49,697 nucleotides of DNA from UBA10939 sp050942745 (GCA_050942745.1 JBMNNX010000011.1:1-49697), one strand, 5' to 3'. Positions 25,158-35,563 are shown, counted from the stretch's first letter. Numbers and translations: made by a program. The notes: a model not told the origin generated them from the letters alone.

Positions 25158-25364
25158 TCATTGAGAGGTGGGGACGGCCACCCGGACTCTGACTTGGTAT
25201 TCGGTCACCCGGCCGCCCTTGATGTGCCCCCGCTCCTCGATCACCTCGAACCAGGAGTCGGCCTGGAACCCTGCGGCGACCTTCTCGACGGCTCGCCGGA
25301 CAGCGTCCGCGAAGCTCTCCGAGGAAATGCCCACCACCTCCTGCATCGTATAGGCACGTGACAT
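25158..25364 (-). CDS. dodecin, flavin-binding small protein
   Basis: Protein of 68 residues, the usual dodecin length. The sequence shows the short beta-helix-beta-beta fold: MQEVVGISSESFADAVRRAV, then KVAAGFQADSWFEVIEERGH and GGRVTEYQVRVRVAV. Dodecins form 12-mers that bind flavins (the central WFEV Trp stacks with the ring) and buffer or protect FMN/riboflavin. The start has GGGAGG 6 bases before the ATG. It stands alone, divergent from the methyltransferase at 25483. Confidence 0.92.
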   Translation of the reverse strand: MSRAYTMQEVVGISSESFADAVRRAVEKVAAGFQADSWFEVIEERGHIKGGRVTEYQVRVRVAVPTSQ

Positions 25365-25482
25365 AGATGCCTCCCTCGGACGCCGGGACGCCCGGATATG
25401 AGATGCTCACTCGACCCGAAAACGGGTTAGAGACGGCGGAGCGGCAGCCCGGCTGTCGCAGGGGAGTACCGAGGAGTCCCGA

Positions 25483-26259
25483 ATGCCTGGAAAGACCGCA
25501 GCCGAGCGGTTCGACGAAACCGCGCACAACTACGCGACGAGCTCCCACCACGTTGGCGGGCGCTCGCTCGAGCGCATGCTCGAGGTCGCCGAGCCCACGC
25601 CAGAGATGCTGGTGCTGGACCTGGCCGCGGGGACCGGGCACACCACCGCCGCGTTCGCACCCCGAGTCAAGCGGGTCGTCGCCTACGACCCGGCGCCGAG
25701 GATGCTCGCCGAGACCGAAAAGCTGCTCGGCGAGCGCCAGTTGCAAAACGTCGTCATTCGCCGCGGCCTGGCCGAGCAGATCTCCTTCGAGGACGAGACC
25801 TTTGATCTGGTGGTCAGCCGGCTGGCGCCGCACCACTTCGAGGGCATCGAGAAGGCGCTGCGCGAGATGGCCCGGGTCACCAAGCGTGGCGGCAAGGTGC
25901 TCGTCTCCGACCTGGCGGGTTTCGAGGACCCCGAGGTCGACGAGTTCAACCACAGCCTCGAGATGCTCCACGACCCGACGCACGTCGGCAGCTACACGCC
26001 GGAGCGCTGGCGCGGCATCTTCGCGCAGGCCGGGCTCGAGGTCTTCCACGAGGAGCAGTTCTTCGAGCCGCCCCAGGGGTTGCTCGTCTCCGAGTGGTGT
26101 CGGGTAGCCCAGACGCCGGCCGACAGCGTCCTCGAAATCATCGGCCGCTGTCTCGAGGCACCGACGAAGATCCGAGACGCCCTCGGAATCGCGAAGGAGG
26201 GCGACGATCTGCGGATGCGCGCCCGGCGTATCGAGCTGATTGGCGGGATCAAGAAGTAG
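25483..26259 (+). CDS. class I SAM-dependent methyltransferase (UbiE/methyltransf_11 type)
   Basis: Protein of 258 residues. Motif I is VLDLAAGTGHTTAAF (about 43-57); the strand-2 acidic residue is in VVAYDPAPRML; motif II/III GLAEQISFEDETFDLVVSRL; then HHFEGIEKALREMARVTKRG and GKVLVSDLAGFED. These features match UbiE/Coq5-like small-molecule methyltransferases, but nearby context gives no quinone pathway. GAGGAG lies 8 bases before the ATG. It is divergent from dodecin with a 118-bp gap. Confidence 0.86.
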   Translation: MPGKTAAERFDETAHNYATSSHHVGGRSLERMLEVAEPTPEMLVLDLAAGTGHTTAAFAPRVKRVVAYDPAPRMLAETEKLLGERQLQNVVIRRGLAEQISFEDETFDLVVSRLAPHHFEGIEKALREMARVTKRGGKVLVSDLAGFEDPEVDEFNHSLEMLHDPTHVGSYTPERWRGIFAQAGLEVFHEEQFFEPPQGLLVSEWCRVAQTPADSVLEIIGRCLEAPTKIRDALGIAKEGDDLRMRARRIELIGGIKK

Positions 26260-26409
26260 GCGCCGAGGCGGTCAGCCTCACCGAGGCTGCGCCTACACGG
26301 CGCGAACGAGCTGACCTCCGCCCGGCTGCTCAACGGCATCTTCGAGCCGGAATCGCTCAGCTCGAGCTACCGAGAGCGTGCCCCTACCCGCGATGGACGC
26401 CGCGGCGGC

Positions 26410-27321
26410 TCACTGCTGCTGCGAAGCGAGCATCGCCTCACGCTGGCGCCGCACGCCTTGCTCGATGACTTCGAACACGGTGGCGGGCGGCAGCCGGCTG
26501 CGCGAGCCGTCGGGGTTGCGCGGCGCGCCGCCTATCGTGCTCGCGCCGCCCCAGCCCGGCTCGATCTTGTTGAGCTCGGCGAGCAGGCTGGGCACGTCGA
26601 AGAAGTCCACGAAGTCGCTCTTGCGCGCCAGGGTGTAGGCGTACGAGCCGTCGGTCTGCTGCCGGCAGGTCACGATGCGCTCGATCCCCTTCTCGTACAG
26701 GTCGAAGAGGACATGCGGGTCGGTCGCGCGGACCATCGTCCAGCCGGTCCCCTCGTAGAGCACTTCGTAGTCGGCGCGGACCTCGGCTTTGCGCAGCTCC
26801 TGTTCCGACGGCGCCTCGCCCCGCAGCAGCCTCTCGAACCGCTCTCCGATCTCGTCGGCGAGGCCGAGCAGCTCCTCGGACGACATGCGCTCGTAGGTGC
26901 CGTTCATCCGGGCGCGGGTCTCGGGCTCGCCTATCCATTCGATTTGCCGGCGCGCGAACACCAGCGGGTAGGCGCCCCCGTGCGCGTCGAGCAAGCCGGC
27001 TGCCGTGATGTAGTGGCCGACCCACGGCTCGGTCAGTCGAGAAGGATTGCGCAGCGCCCACACCGAGAGGGCGACGTCGGTGTCGACGTCGTTCAGGTAG
27101 ACCGTGAAGCGCTCCGGCTTGAGCCCGAGCAGCAGCGCGTCGCGGACCTGCTCGCAGGTCGCGGTGGTCACCAGCCGGATACAGCCCTTGTGGTGATCGA
27201 AGGAGTAGCGGTGGTGCAGGTTGTCGAGCGCCGGGCCCTGTACGTAGCCGTCCAGGGCGATCGACCAGGGCGGCAGATCGCTGAGCTCGGCGGTCTTGCC
27301 GCGTTCGAGGATGAATCTCAT
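26410..27321 (-). CDS. uncharacterised protein with DHH-phosphoesterase-like motifs
   Basis: Protein of 303 residues, cytoplasmic. I see elements reminiscent of the DHH/DHHA1 superfamily: HHRYSFDHHKGCIRLVTTAT (Asp-His-His), YLNDVDTDVALSVW (paired Asp), and near the C-terminus GWGGASTIGGAPRNPDGSR, like the GGxxxxxxG of DHHA1. The overall sequence is diverged, and the first DxD of the DHH site is not obvious, so the assignment is tentative. DHH enzymes cleave phosphodiesters or pyrophosphates (c-di-AMP, polyphosphate, short oligonucleotides). The start ATG at 27321 has only a weak ribosome binding site. The gene is divergent from the radical SAM gene. Confidence 0.7.
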   Translation of the reverse strand: MRFILERGKTAELSDLPPWSIALDGYVQGPALDNLHHRYSFDHHKGCIRLVTTATCEQVRDALLLGLKPERFTVYLNDVDTDVALSVWALRNPSRLTEPWVGHYITAAGLLDAHGGAYPLVFARRQIEWIGEPETRARMNGTYERMSSEELLGLADEIGERFERLLRGEAPSEQELRKAEVRADYEVLYEGTGWTMVRATDPHVLFDLYEKGIERIVTCRQQTDGSYAYTLARKSDFVDFFDVPSLLAELNKIEPGWGGASTIGGAPRNPDGSRSRLPPATVFEVIEQGVRRQREAMLASQQQ

Positions 27322-27707
27322 GGGAACGTCGCAGCGGGGTGAGGCAAGGCTGGCGGGTTTCGAAGGTTGAGTCCGAATACGCGCACCCGTCGGGATGGGC
27401 CGAGCATCTGCTCGCTTGCCCGGGGTGTGATGGGCCGAGAGGTTAACCGAAATGTCTGGGCGCCGCTCAACCGATTCTGGCGAGCGGCCTCGCGCGGCGG
27501 CTTGGGGCGCCGGGGCGCAGAGAGCGGCCGGGGCCGCGAGCGGGCGCGTCGCGTCAGATTGAGGTACGGGGCTTGCCCGCTGGCAGACTACACTGGCGCG
27601 CCGGCGCCACCGGTGACCACGCCGCGAAGCGCCGGAAGACGGGCGAAGGAAAGCCGGGAGCGGCGCGGCGCACGACGAAGACGGCGCCAAGCCTTGTTAG
27701 ATAGCTG
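27322..27707. other. divergent intergenic region
   Basis: It separates the minus-strand DHH-like gene from the radical SAM gene and should hold both promoters. The plus-strand open frame in it (27367-27708) is Arg-rich with no domain and is not called a gene. No clear promoter boxes are seen. Confidence 0.35.
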
Positions 27708-29288
<1,581 letters not shown>

Positions 29289-29719
29289 CGATCTCGCGCT
29301 CGTAGCCAAACAGCGCGATCGGTTGCCCGCCTGATCTTGGGAAGCGCGAGCTTGCAACAGGCGTTCGGCCGGAGTCGAGCCCGCCTCTCGGGCCGGATGC
29401 GCCGGCCGGGTGGCGCTTGGCGAGCGAGCCGGCCGCTCCGCCTGCGCCCGGCGGGCGAGCGCGGACTTGGCGCCACAGGTCGTCGCCACAGGAGCGGCCG
29501 CGACGGCGCCCGGCCCGCCGTCGGGTAGGGGAGCTGCTGCCGCCGGCAAAGTGGCCGGATTCTCGCGGATTAGGCGTTGCCCGCCGGCTCGAAGCGCGTG
29601 GGAAAAGGCAGGCCCGGCGGCGCGGGGGTGTCGAAACTCTCCGCATGGCGCTCTCCCTCTCGGTAGACGCCGGATGGAGGCGCCAGAAGAGCCGGCAGTC
29701 GCCGGCCCGAGGAGGGCTC
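29289..29719. other. intergenic, no gene recognised
   Basis: No domain or start signal was found on either strand. Open frames are low in coding character. The 3' end contains GGAGGG, which is the ribosome binding site of the gene at 29720. Confidence 0.35.
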
Positions 29720-30172
29720 ATGAAGAAGATCATGGCAGCGCTGGTGGGCCTTGGTGCTGTGGCGTTCCTGCTCGTGGCGTCCGGATACGCTCAAATGGGC
29801 GAGGAGCCGCAGGACCAGCAGGAGCAGCGGCAGCCGCAGGCCCAGCAGGACCAATTTGAGGTGACCGGGCAGGTCGCTCAGGCCAGCGACGACAACGTCG
29901 AGATCATCAACCAGCAGGATCAGTTCGCAGTCCCGCTGCAAATCGACAGCGAGGCGAGGGTGATGATGAACGGCGAACAGATCCAGCCCTCTGAGATCCC
30001 CTCCTGTGCCCAGGTCGAAGTCCAGTACACCCTCGAGGGCAATCAGTTGGTCGCCCAGCAGATCACCGTGACGCCTCCGCAGCGCGGCGTCGGCGGCGCG
30101 GGCGAGCAGACCGACGAGCAGGACAAGAAGGACACGCTGGAGCCGCAGCCTGAAGACGAGATGACGCGCTAA
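29720..30172 (+). CDS. small secreted Gln-rich protein, OB-fold-like (DUF5666-like)
   Basis: Protein of 150 residues. The signal peptide is MKKIMAALVGLGAVAFLLVA, then SGYAQ; GGAGGG lies 4 bases before the ATG. A Gln-rich linker (about 30-45) precedes a compact beta domain: FEVTGQVAQASDDNVEIINQ, FAVPLQIDSEARVMMNGEQI, CAQVEVQYTLEGNQLVAQQI. That layout resembles small OB-fold periplasmic proteins such as DUF5666. The C-terminal 35 residues are charged and probably disordered. No enzyme motif. A hairpin at 30199 probably ends its transcript. Confidence 0.72.
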   Translation: MKKIMAALVGLGAVAFLLVASGYAQMGEEPQDQQEQRQPQAQQDQFEVTGQVAQASDDNVEIINQQDQFAVPLQIDSEARVMMNGEQIQPSEIPSCAQVEVQYTLEGNQLVAQQITVTPPQRGVGGAGEQTDEQDKKDTLEPQPEDEMTR

Positions 30173-30198
30173 CCTGGCCGCCTACCTGCCGCAATCAG

Positions 30199-30232
30199 GG
30201 ATCGCCCTGGGCCGAACCGCCGAGGGCGATCC
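30199..30232 (+). terminator. hairpin after the secreted Gln-rich protein gene
   Basis: GGATCGCCCT / AGGGCGATCC is a perfect 10-bp stem with a 14-base loop, 27 bases after the stop at 30172. The sequence after it is T-containing (GCTCTCGTCTTG) but not a run. Confidence 0.55.
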
Positions 30233-30307
30233 GCTCTCGTCTTGGGGCTCTTGCATCGACCCGTCTGCCTGGGGCATCTTCCGACCCGCCGGTGAGGAGA
30301 GGCTCCC

Positions 30308-30682
30308 ATGTCCGATTCCCGCGTGCTGGTCGTCGAGGACGATGACGATACCCGCTTGCTGCTGCGGACCATCCTCGAAGAAGAGGGCTATCGCGTTCAG
30401 ACGGCCGCGGACGGACTCCAGGCTCTTCAGATCCTCGAGGAACAGCCGCGCCCGGCCGTCTTGCTGCTCGATTTGATGCTGCCGCGGATGGACGGGTGGG
30501 CTCTGGTCGAGCGCATCCGCGGCTCTCCGTTGCTCGCGAAGATGCCCATCGTGGCGATGTCTGCGCTCCGCGGTCGCGCCATCCCCTGCACCGAGGGATT
30601 CCTGAAGAAGCCCTTCGGCCTGGGCGACGTCATCGAGCAAGTCAGCCGGTTTGCGCGCCCCAAGGGCCGGCTCCTGGCCTGA
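30308..30682 (+). CDS. single-domain response regulator
   Basis: Protein of 124 residues, receiver only. The acidic pocket is EDDDD (10-14), phospho-acceptor Asp55 lies in LLLDLMLPRMDGW, the Ser/Thr position is MSA (84-86) and Lys101 is in FLKKPFG. Without an output domain it must act through protein contact, as in CheY-like relay steps. It could receive phosphate from the five-PAS hybrid kinase at 4899, but nothing links them except lack of closer partners. The start has GAGGAG 8 bases upstream. Confidence 0.92.
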   Translation: MSDSRVLVVEDDDDTRLLLRTILEEEGYRVQTAADGLQALQILEEQPRPAVLLLDLMLPRMDGWALVERIRGSPLLAKMPIVAMSALRGRAIPCTEGFLKKPFGLGDVIEQVSRFARPKGRLLA

Positions 30683-30689
30683 GCGCGCG

Positions 30690-30710
30690 GCGTTCGGTGG
30701 ACGCGAACGC
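30690..30710 (+). terminator. hairpin after the response regulator
   Basis: GCGTTCG / CGAACGC, a 7-bp stem with a 7-base loop, starts 8 bases after the response-regulator stop. It lacks a T-run. Confidence 0.35.
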
Positions 30711-30829
30711 TCGGACGTTGGGGCGTTCACCGCTCACGGAATCTGCGCGGGATCTCCGGTGACCGCTTTCGCGGCGGCGACCACGGCCAAGCGCTCGCAG
30801 TCGTGTCGTTCGCTCTTGACCCGCGTTCA

Positions 30830-30985
30830 TCAGGGCTGGGCGACTGCGCCGCCCAGGTAGTAGGGCCAGATGAACAGCGCGAAAAAGATGCTCCAGCCCT
30901 TCAGCTTGGCGAACCCGATGGTGAACAGCCATCCGATGAACCAAACCGTTCCTGACGAGACCGCGTGGTTTTTCGAGTCGGACAT
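30830..30985 (-). CDS. small membrane protein of 51 residues
   Basis: From the ATG at 30985 the sequence is MSDSKNHAVSSGTVWFIGWL, then FTIGFAKLKGWSIFFALFIW and PYYLGGAVAQP. It has two hydrophobic stretches separated by AKLKG, so two short membrane segments, rich in Trp/Phe/Tyr. GAGG lies 10 bases before the ATG. The aromatic composition is unlike chance frames of this GC-rich DNA, which supports a real gene. No function recognised. Confidence 0.6.
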   Translation of the reverse strand: MSDSKNHAVSSGTVWFIGWLFTIGFAKLKGWSIFFALFIWPYYLGGAVAQP

Positions 30986-31078
30986 GGTTTCGAGCCTCGC
31001 TTCGTCCAGCGGCGCGGAGGCAGCGAGCGCCTTGCGCACGAAGCGACGCACGCAGGGCGTTCCTTGACCGCGGCTCTA

Positions 31079-31618
31079 TCAAGGATGAGGACGCGCCTCC
31101 GGCGCGCCGCGGGGAATCTGGGCCGAGGACTGAGGGCGCAGTTGTTGAGCGACGTCGAGCGCCCAGCGGCGGATGCGCTCGGGGTTGCGCCAGTCGCCCG
31201 CGCGGGTCTTCGCCATGCGACTGGCGAGCAGGCCTCGTGCGTTCTTCTCCAGCCGTCCGCCGAAGGTGACGTGGCCGCGCGCGCCGATGCGATGGAGCAG
31301 GCGCTGCACCTGCTTCACGGGCGGACGGTCTTCGCGCCGGTTTTCGGCGTGGCCGAGCGGACCGCTCGAGAACAGCCAGACCGGCTTGTCGCGCAGCTCC
31401 TTCGCGTGGAGCTTGACGAAGCGGCGCGCGTGCCTGTGCCACCGGTTGGCGTACAGCGCACCCCCGACGATCACCGCTTCATAGTCGGCGACGCCGGTGG
31501 CCTCGTCACCCGACCGGACGTCGGCGTCCATGCCAGCGCCGCGCAGTGTCCCGCCGATTATCCTGGCGATTCCCGCGGTGCCTCCGCGCTTCGAGCCGTA
31601 CACAACCAGGACTCGCAT
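31079..31618 (-). CDS. flavodoxin-domain protein (protoporphyrinogen-oxidase-HemG-like group)
   Basis: Protein of 179 residues. The start MRVLVVYGSKRGGTAGIARI carries the flavodoxin phosphate-binding loop (YGSKRGGTAG), and AGGAG lies 7 bases before the ATG at 31618. The second strand-loop is in YEAVIVGGALYANRWHRHAR, and LRDKPVWLFSSGPLG matches flavodoxin_5/HemG-like proteins, which oxidise protoporphyrinogen or pass electrons from flavin. The C-terminus is basic. Cytoplasmic; it binds FMN by inference. It is upstream of the small membrane gene on the same strand (93-bp gap). Confidence 0.82.
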   Translation of the reverse strand: MRVLVVYGSKRGGTAGIARIIGGTLRGAGMDADVRSGDEATGVADYEAVIVGGALYANRWHRHARRFVKLHAKELRDKPVWLFSSGPLGHAENRREDRPPVKQVQRLLHRIGARGHVTFGGRLEKNARGLLASRMAKTRAGDWRNPERIRRWALDVAQQLRPQSSAQIPRGAPEARPHP

Positions 31619-31995
31619 GCTCTGCTCCTGTTCGCCGCCGAGGGCGCCTCCCGAGCGCTTTGCGACAGAGGGTTCGCTCTCTACGCTGGAGGGGGAACGT
31701 CGAGCTGCCATGCCCCCGGATGGTGGAAGCGGCTCCTGCCGAGGGCATGCGGCAGGCCCCGACCTTTCGAGCGCTCGCGCCAGGAGGCATGAGAGGCGGC
31801 TCGCGCTTCCCGCCTCTGCGAGCTTGTCTCCACCGAGCGGATGAGCTGGCCCTTTGAGGACCAGCCGCCCCACCAACTGGCAGCGTAGCTTGCCGCGAGC
31901 TCAGGAAGAGCGCCACGGAGCGCGCCTGCCGCCGGTCCCTGCCTGCGGTCCGGCAGTCGGACGCGAGTGGCCGCGCCAGCGCCAGTGCCGGGGAC
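31619..31995. other. intergenic, no gene recognised
   Basis: It separates the flavodoxin gene from the PAP2 gene. The minus-strand frame is open upstream of the flavodoxin start but its sequence is Pro/Ser/Arg-rich and not flavodoxin-like. No terminator or promoter was identified. Confidence 0.35.
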
Positions 31996-32766
31996 CTATC
32001 GCCCGTCGAGCGGCCGGTGGAAGACGTACGGAATCGCGAAGCCGAGCGCCGAGCCGACGGCAGCGCCGACGAGGACGTCGGTCAGGTAGTGCTTATCGGC
32101 CGCGATGCGCAGGTAGCCCGCGGTCGCCGCCAACGGCAGCGCTGTCGCCCAGATCCACGGCGCGGTGCGATAGCCGCGCATCGAGGCGATGGTCCCGCTC
32201 GAGACCGCGACGGCGAACGAGATGCTCGTGTGGCCGGAGAAGAAGGACGTGTAGGGGTCGTCCTCCGGGCAGATGGCCTCGCTCGGAACGCCGATGGTGA
32301 ACGGGCGCTGGCGGGCGGCGACGACCTTGACGATCTGGGTCACCGCGATGGTCGCGACAGTCGCCTCGGCGCTGAGGAGGAGATCGACCGGTGTTTGCGA
32401 AAGCGATCCCTCGGCCGCCGCGCCGCCGGCGAGCAGGCCGAAGCTGAGAGCGGGCGTGGCCAGGAACGCCGTGACGTCACTGAGGGAGGCGGCTGTCTGC
32501 GGGCTTTGCCAGCGCAACGCCTGCCGCGCGCTCGCGTCGAGCGCGTTGAGCTCACCCGGGGCCACGCACCAGCGGCACGCGTCGGGCAGCAGCCAGGCCT
32601 GCGTCGCCCCGACCACGGCCCCGGCGGCCAGCGTGACCGGGATGTCGAGCTTGAGCTCGTAGCGAAGCTCTCGGCTCTGGGCCTCGGCGAGATCGGGCGC
32701 GAAGCAGAGCGCGGCAACTGCGACGGCGACGAGCGGAGTGACCCGGGATCGGGCGGCGGCGATCAT
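31996..32766 (-). CDS. PAP2-family phosphatase, membrane or secreted
   Basis: Protein of 256 residues with an N-terminal signal/membrane segment (VTPLVAVAVAALCFA, then PDLAEAQ). The three PAP2 phosphatase motifs are visible: KVVAARQRPF (KxxxxxxRP), TSFFSGHTS (PSGH-like with catalytic His) and LRIAADKHYLTDV (SRxxxxxHxxxD-like). Intervening hydrophobic segments are consistent with a membrane enzyme acting at the periplasmic side on lipid phosphates such as undecaprenyl pyrophosphate or phosphatidate; the substrate is not defined. The ATG at 32766 has AGGAAG 9 bases upstream. Confidence 0.88.
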   Translation of the reverse strand: MIAAARSRVTPLVAVAVAALCFAPDLAEAQSRELRYELKLDIPVTLAAGAVVGATQAWLLPDACRWCVAPGELNALDASARQALRWQSPQTAASLSDVTAFLATPALSFGLLAGGAAAEGSLSQTPVDLLLSAEATVATIAVTQIVKVVAARQRPFTIGVPSEAICPEDDPYTSFFSGHTSISFAVAVSSGTIASMRGYRTAPWIWATALPLAATAGYLRIAADKHYLTDVLVGAAVGSALGFAIPYVFHRPLDGR

Positions 32767-32966
32767 GCGAGGGGCTTCCTGTTGTCCATCAGAGAGAGGC
32801 GGCACCGCGCGGCGAGTCGCGAGCCGGGCTGTCCTATTCAAGAGACGCCGCCCAGCTCTCCCCCGGCCTCGGTCCGCGCCCTCGGGCCGCGTCGGGCGAA
32901 GTCGAGGGGGCGGCCTCGGCCACGGCCCGAGCCGGCCGGCTATCGCGGGGACGATTGCGACCATCT

Positions 32967-34685
32967 TCAGCTCGAAGCGCTGCCGGATGGCCGCGTGCCC
33001 GCGCCCCCGTCACCCGCGCTGATGAGCTCGCCTTTCGCCTGCTTCTTGCGCACGACCCGCTCGAGCGCCTCGACTACCTTCGGGTCGAGCTGGGTGCCCT
33101 GGAACTTGAACATCACCTCGAGCGCCTGTTCGGCCGGCATCGCCTTCTGGTACGGGCGGATGGAGGTGCAGGCATCCCAGACGTCGGCGACGCCGACGAT
33201 GCGCGCGATGAGCGGGATCTCCTCGCCCTTCAAGTGATCCGGATACCCCGAGCCGTCCCAGCGCTCGTGGTGGTGGCGCACCGCGGGGACGACCGGCTTG
33301 AGGAAGCTGACCCCGGCGATGATCGAAGCCCCGATGACCGGGTGGCCCTTCACCGCGTCCATCTCCTCCTCGGTCAGCCGCGAGCGCTTGCAGAGGATGG
33401 GCTCGACGACGCCGATCTTTCCCACGTCGTGCAGGATGCCGCCGTAGAGCAGGTGGCGCACCTGCAGGTCGGGCAGGCCCATCTCGCGGCCGATCTCCGC
33501 CGCCCACTCGCCGACCCGCTGCGAGTGGCCGAGCGTGTAGCTGTCCTTGCTGTCGATGACGCTCGCGAGCGCGAGCATCGTCTGCAGGTAGCCCTCCTCG
33601 AGGCCTTGGTAGAGCCGGCGCGTCTCGCCGTCGTAGGCGAGCATCTGCTGCGACATGTAGTTGAAGACCTCGGCGAGCCGCGCGATCTCGCCCTTGCCGC
33701 GCACTTCGGCTTGCACGCCGAACTGGCCCCCGGCGAGCTCGAGCGCCTTTTGCGTGAGCGTGCGCAAGGGGCGCAGCAGCGCGTGGGCAAAGAAGGCGGA
33801 CAGCCCGATGGCGAACAGGAGCGCGAGCACGATGCCGACGACGAGCGCCCGGCGCAGCTTGCCGACCGAGGCGAGCGCGGCGTCGCGCGACTCGGCGAGC
33901 ACGAGCGTCCAGTCGGTGCCGGGGACTTCGGCCCAGGCGACGAGTTGGCCGCCGTCGGCGCCATCGACCTCGCCGGCCCGCGCCTTGGGCGTGCCGAGAG
34001 CCAGCGCGACCGCGGGAGTGGCCGTCAGGTTCGGCTGGGCGCGCACGCGGCCGAGGTCCGGGTCGGCGACGAGCTTGCCGGCCCGATCGACGACGAAGGC
34101 CCGCGTGTGCTCGTTGGTGCTCTCGCTAAGCAGCTTGGCGAACGGCTCGACCGAGATCTCGAGGACGGCGAAGCGCGCTTCCGAGCCGGCGGTGAGCACG
34201 ATGGCGAGCGGGGCGAGGCTAGCGCTGGTGCCCTCGACCGGACGCGGCGAGCCGACCCGGCTCATCCGCCCGCTCTTGCCGAGCGCCAGGACCTCGAACG
34301 CGTGGCCAGGGAAGCGTTCGGGCGGCAAATCGGAGCGGGCGCTCCAGCGCCCGGGAAGCAGCTTGCCGTGCATGTCGTAGAGCCCGACGGCCGCGACCTC
34401 GGGCCGGCGCTGCAGCAAGCGGTCGAGGTCGGCGCGCTGCGCCTCGGGCGAAAGACCATGGAAATGCGCGTCGCCCAGCGCGCTGTCGGCGAGCCGCGCC
34501 GGCTCCTTGAGCAGCCACGAGACCTCGCCCGCCAGCCTCAGCGCACGCTCGTGGGCCAGCTCGCGCACTCCGCGCGACAGGCCGCCCAGGCCCTGCGACA
34601 GGGACAGGAAGCCCACCAGCGCCACCGGCAGCGCGCTCGCCACCAGCATCAAAGCGAGGAGCGTGGCGAAGAGCGATTTGCGCAC
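32967..34685 (-). CDS. membrane HD-GYP domain phosphodiesterase with HAMP and sensor domain
   Basis: Protein of 572 residues. TM1 (about 6-30), a periplasmic sensor of Cache type (about 35-280), TM2 (ALVVGIVLALLFAIGLSAFF), HAMP (about 305-355), then HD-GYP (about 365-545). Metal ligands are seen in YGGILHDVGKIGVVEPIL (HD) and AVRHHHERWDGSGYPDHLKG (HHExxDGxGYP); the signature residues of active c-di-GMP (or cGAMP) hydrolases are intact. It probably lowers c-di-GMP in response to an extracellular ligand. The GTG start at 34685 has AGGAGG but at about 13 bases, which is long. It is the only c-di-GMP turnover gene in the window; the PilZ protein at 15799 is a possible partner. Confidence 0.92.
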   Translation of the reverse strand: MRKSLFATLLALMLVASALPVALVGFLSLSQGLGGLSRGVRELAHERALRLAGEVSWLLKEPARLADSALGDAHFHGLSPEAQRADLDRLLQRRPEVAAVGLYDMHGKLLPGRWSARSDLPPERFPGHAFEVLALGKSGRMSRVGSPRPVEGTSASLAPLAIVLTAGSEARFAVLEISVEPFAKLLSESTNEHTRAFVVDRAGKLVADPDLGRVRAQPNLTATPAVALALGTPKARAGEVDGADGGQLVAWAEVPGTDWTLVLAESRDAALASVGKLRRALVVGIVLALLFAIGLSAFFAHALLRPLRTLTQKALELAGGQFGVQAEVRGKGEIARLAEVFNYMSQQMLAYDGETRRLYQGLEEGYLQTMLALASVIDSKDSYTLGHSQRVGEWAAEIGREMGLPDLQVRHLLYGGILHDVGKIGVVEPILCKRSRLTEEEMDAVKGHPVIGASIIAGVSFLKPVVPAVRHHHERWDGSGYPDHLKGEEIPLIARIVGVADVWDACTSIRPYQKAMPAEQALEVMFKFQGTQLDPKVVEALERVVRKKQAKGELISAGDGGAGTRPSGSASS

Positions 34686-34917
34686 CGTGTAGCGTCGCCT
34701 CCTGGGACCCGTCCGTCGGTTCTTGGGCGGGCATTGTAGCCGACAACACAGACGTGGATTGCCGGTTGTTCGGCCTCAGGCGACGGCCTGGATGGGCCCC
34801 TTGCCTCTCGGTCGCAGGGGATTCACTCGCCGCGGCGAAAGAGCTGCAGGGCGGCCGAGCAACCAGGGCATCGGCCGGTATGCCGTTGCAGCGGCCCCGC
34901 GTCATCCGCGGATTCGC

Positions 34918-35229
34918 TCAGTGCTCGGGTTCGTCGAAGACCTCCGAGAGGCTCGAGGCATCGACGGAGCGATCGATCCAGCGCTCGAGCTGCGAAACGG
35001 ACGCAGTCGTCGCCCGCTCGCGCACCTCCTCGGGGAGCGGCCCGAACCGGCGCTCGAGCAGCCGGAGAAGCGTGGCTGCCATCCCTTCTGCCCGGCCCCT
35101 GGCAAGTCCCTCACGAAGTCCCTCACGAAGTCCCTCACGAAGTCCCTCACGAAGTCCCTCACGAAGTCCCTCACGAAGTCCGTCGGCCCGCCCTTCGTCG
35201 AGCAATTGGCGCGCAGCCTTAGAGACCAC
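34918..35229 (-). CDS. freestanding RpnS-like small protein (duplicate of the Rpn C-terminal segment), locus 2
   Basis: From the GTG at 35229 this ORF encodes 103 residues: VVSKAARQLLDEGRADG, six LREG repeats, LARGRAEG and the conserved tail ERRFGPLPEEVRER ... EVFDEPEH. The start has a perfect AAGGAGG with 5-base spacing, the same as the internal site of the neighbouring full-length gene. It matches the last 83 residues of that gene almost base for base, with five extra LREG units (20 residues) accounting for the length difference. The duplication keeps the frame and stop, so unlike the copies of locus 1 it looks translatable. An antitoxin role is inferred from E. coli Rpn small proteins. A few codons of upstream duplicated sequence (ALQAFDEAMRAVMPDKEAR) precede the start. 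Confidence 0.6.
   Translation of the reverse strand: MVSKAARQLLDEGRADGLREGLREGLREGLREGLREGLREGLARGRAEGMAATLLRLLERRFGPLPEEVRERATTASVSQLERWIDRSVDASSLSEVFDEPEH
35104..35175 (-). repeat. 12-bp tandem repeat, six units (LREG)
   Basis: Six perfect 12-bp units (AAGTCCCTCACG on the plus strand) encode LREG six times in the freestanding copy; the parent gene has a single unit. Being a multiple of three, expansion or contraction changes length without breaking the frame. Confidence 0.95.
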
Positions 35230-35311
35230 CCGTGCCTCCTTGTCGGGCATCACCGCGCGCATGGCCTCGTCAAAGGCCTGCAGCGCGAGGTCCTCCCTTG
35301 CGCGGATTCGC

Positions 35312-35563
35312 TCAGTGCTCGGGTTCGTCGAAGACCTCCGAGAGGCTCGAGGCATCGACGGAGCGATCGATCCAGCGCTCGAGCTGCGAAACGGACGCAG
35401 TCGCCGCCCGCTCGCGCACCTCCTCGGGGAGCGGTCCGAACCGGCGCTCGAGCAGCCGGAGAAGCGTGGCTGCCATCCCTTCTGCCCGGCCCCTGGCAAG
35501 TCCCTCACGAAGTCCGTCGGCCCGCCCTTCGTCGAGCAATTGGCGCGCAGCCTTAGAGACCAC
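35312..35563 (-). CDS. predicted intragenic small protein of Rpn locus 2
   Basis: An in-frame GTG at 35563 inside the Rpn gene, preceded by AAGGAGG-CACGG (5-base spacing, perfect Shine-Dalgarno), would yield 83 residues starting VVSKAARQLLDEG. The site falls at the same place as the internal ATG of locus 1 (MVSKAAKEFFAEG) although the proteins differ. The tandem copy preserves site and spacing exactly. Use as a start is predicted, not shown. Confidence 0.5.
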   Translation of the reverse strand: MVSKAARQLLDEGRADGLREGLARGRAEGMAATLLRLLERRFGPLPEEVRERAATASVSQLERWIDRSVDASSLSEVFDEPEH

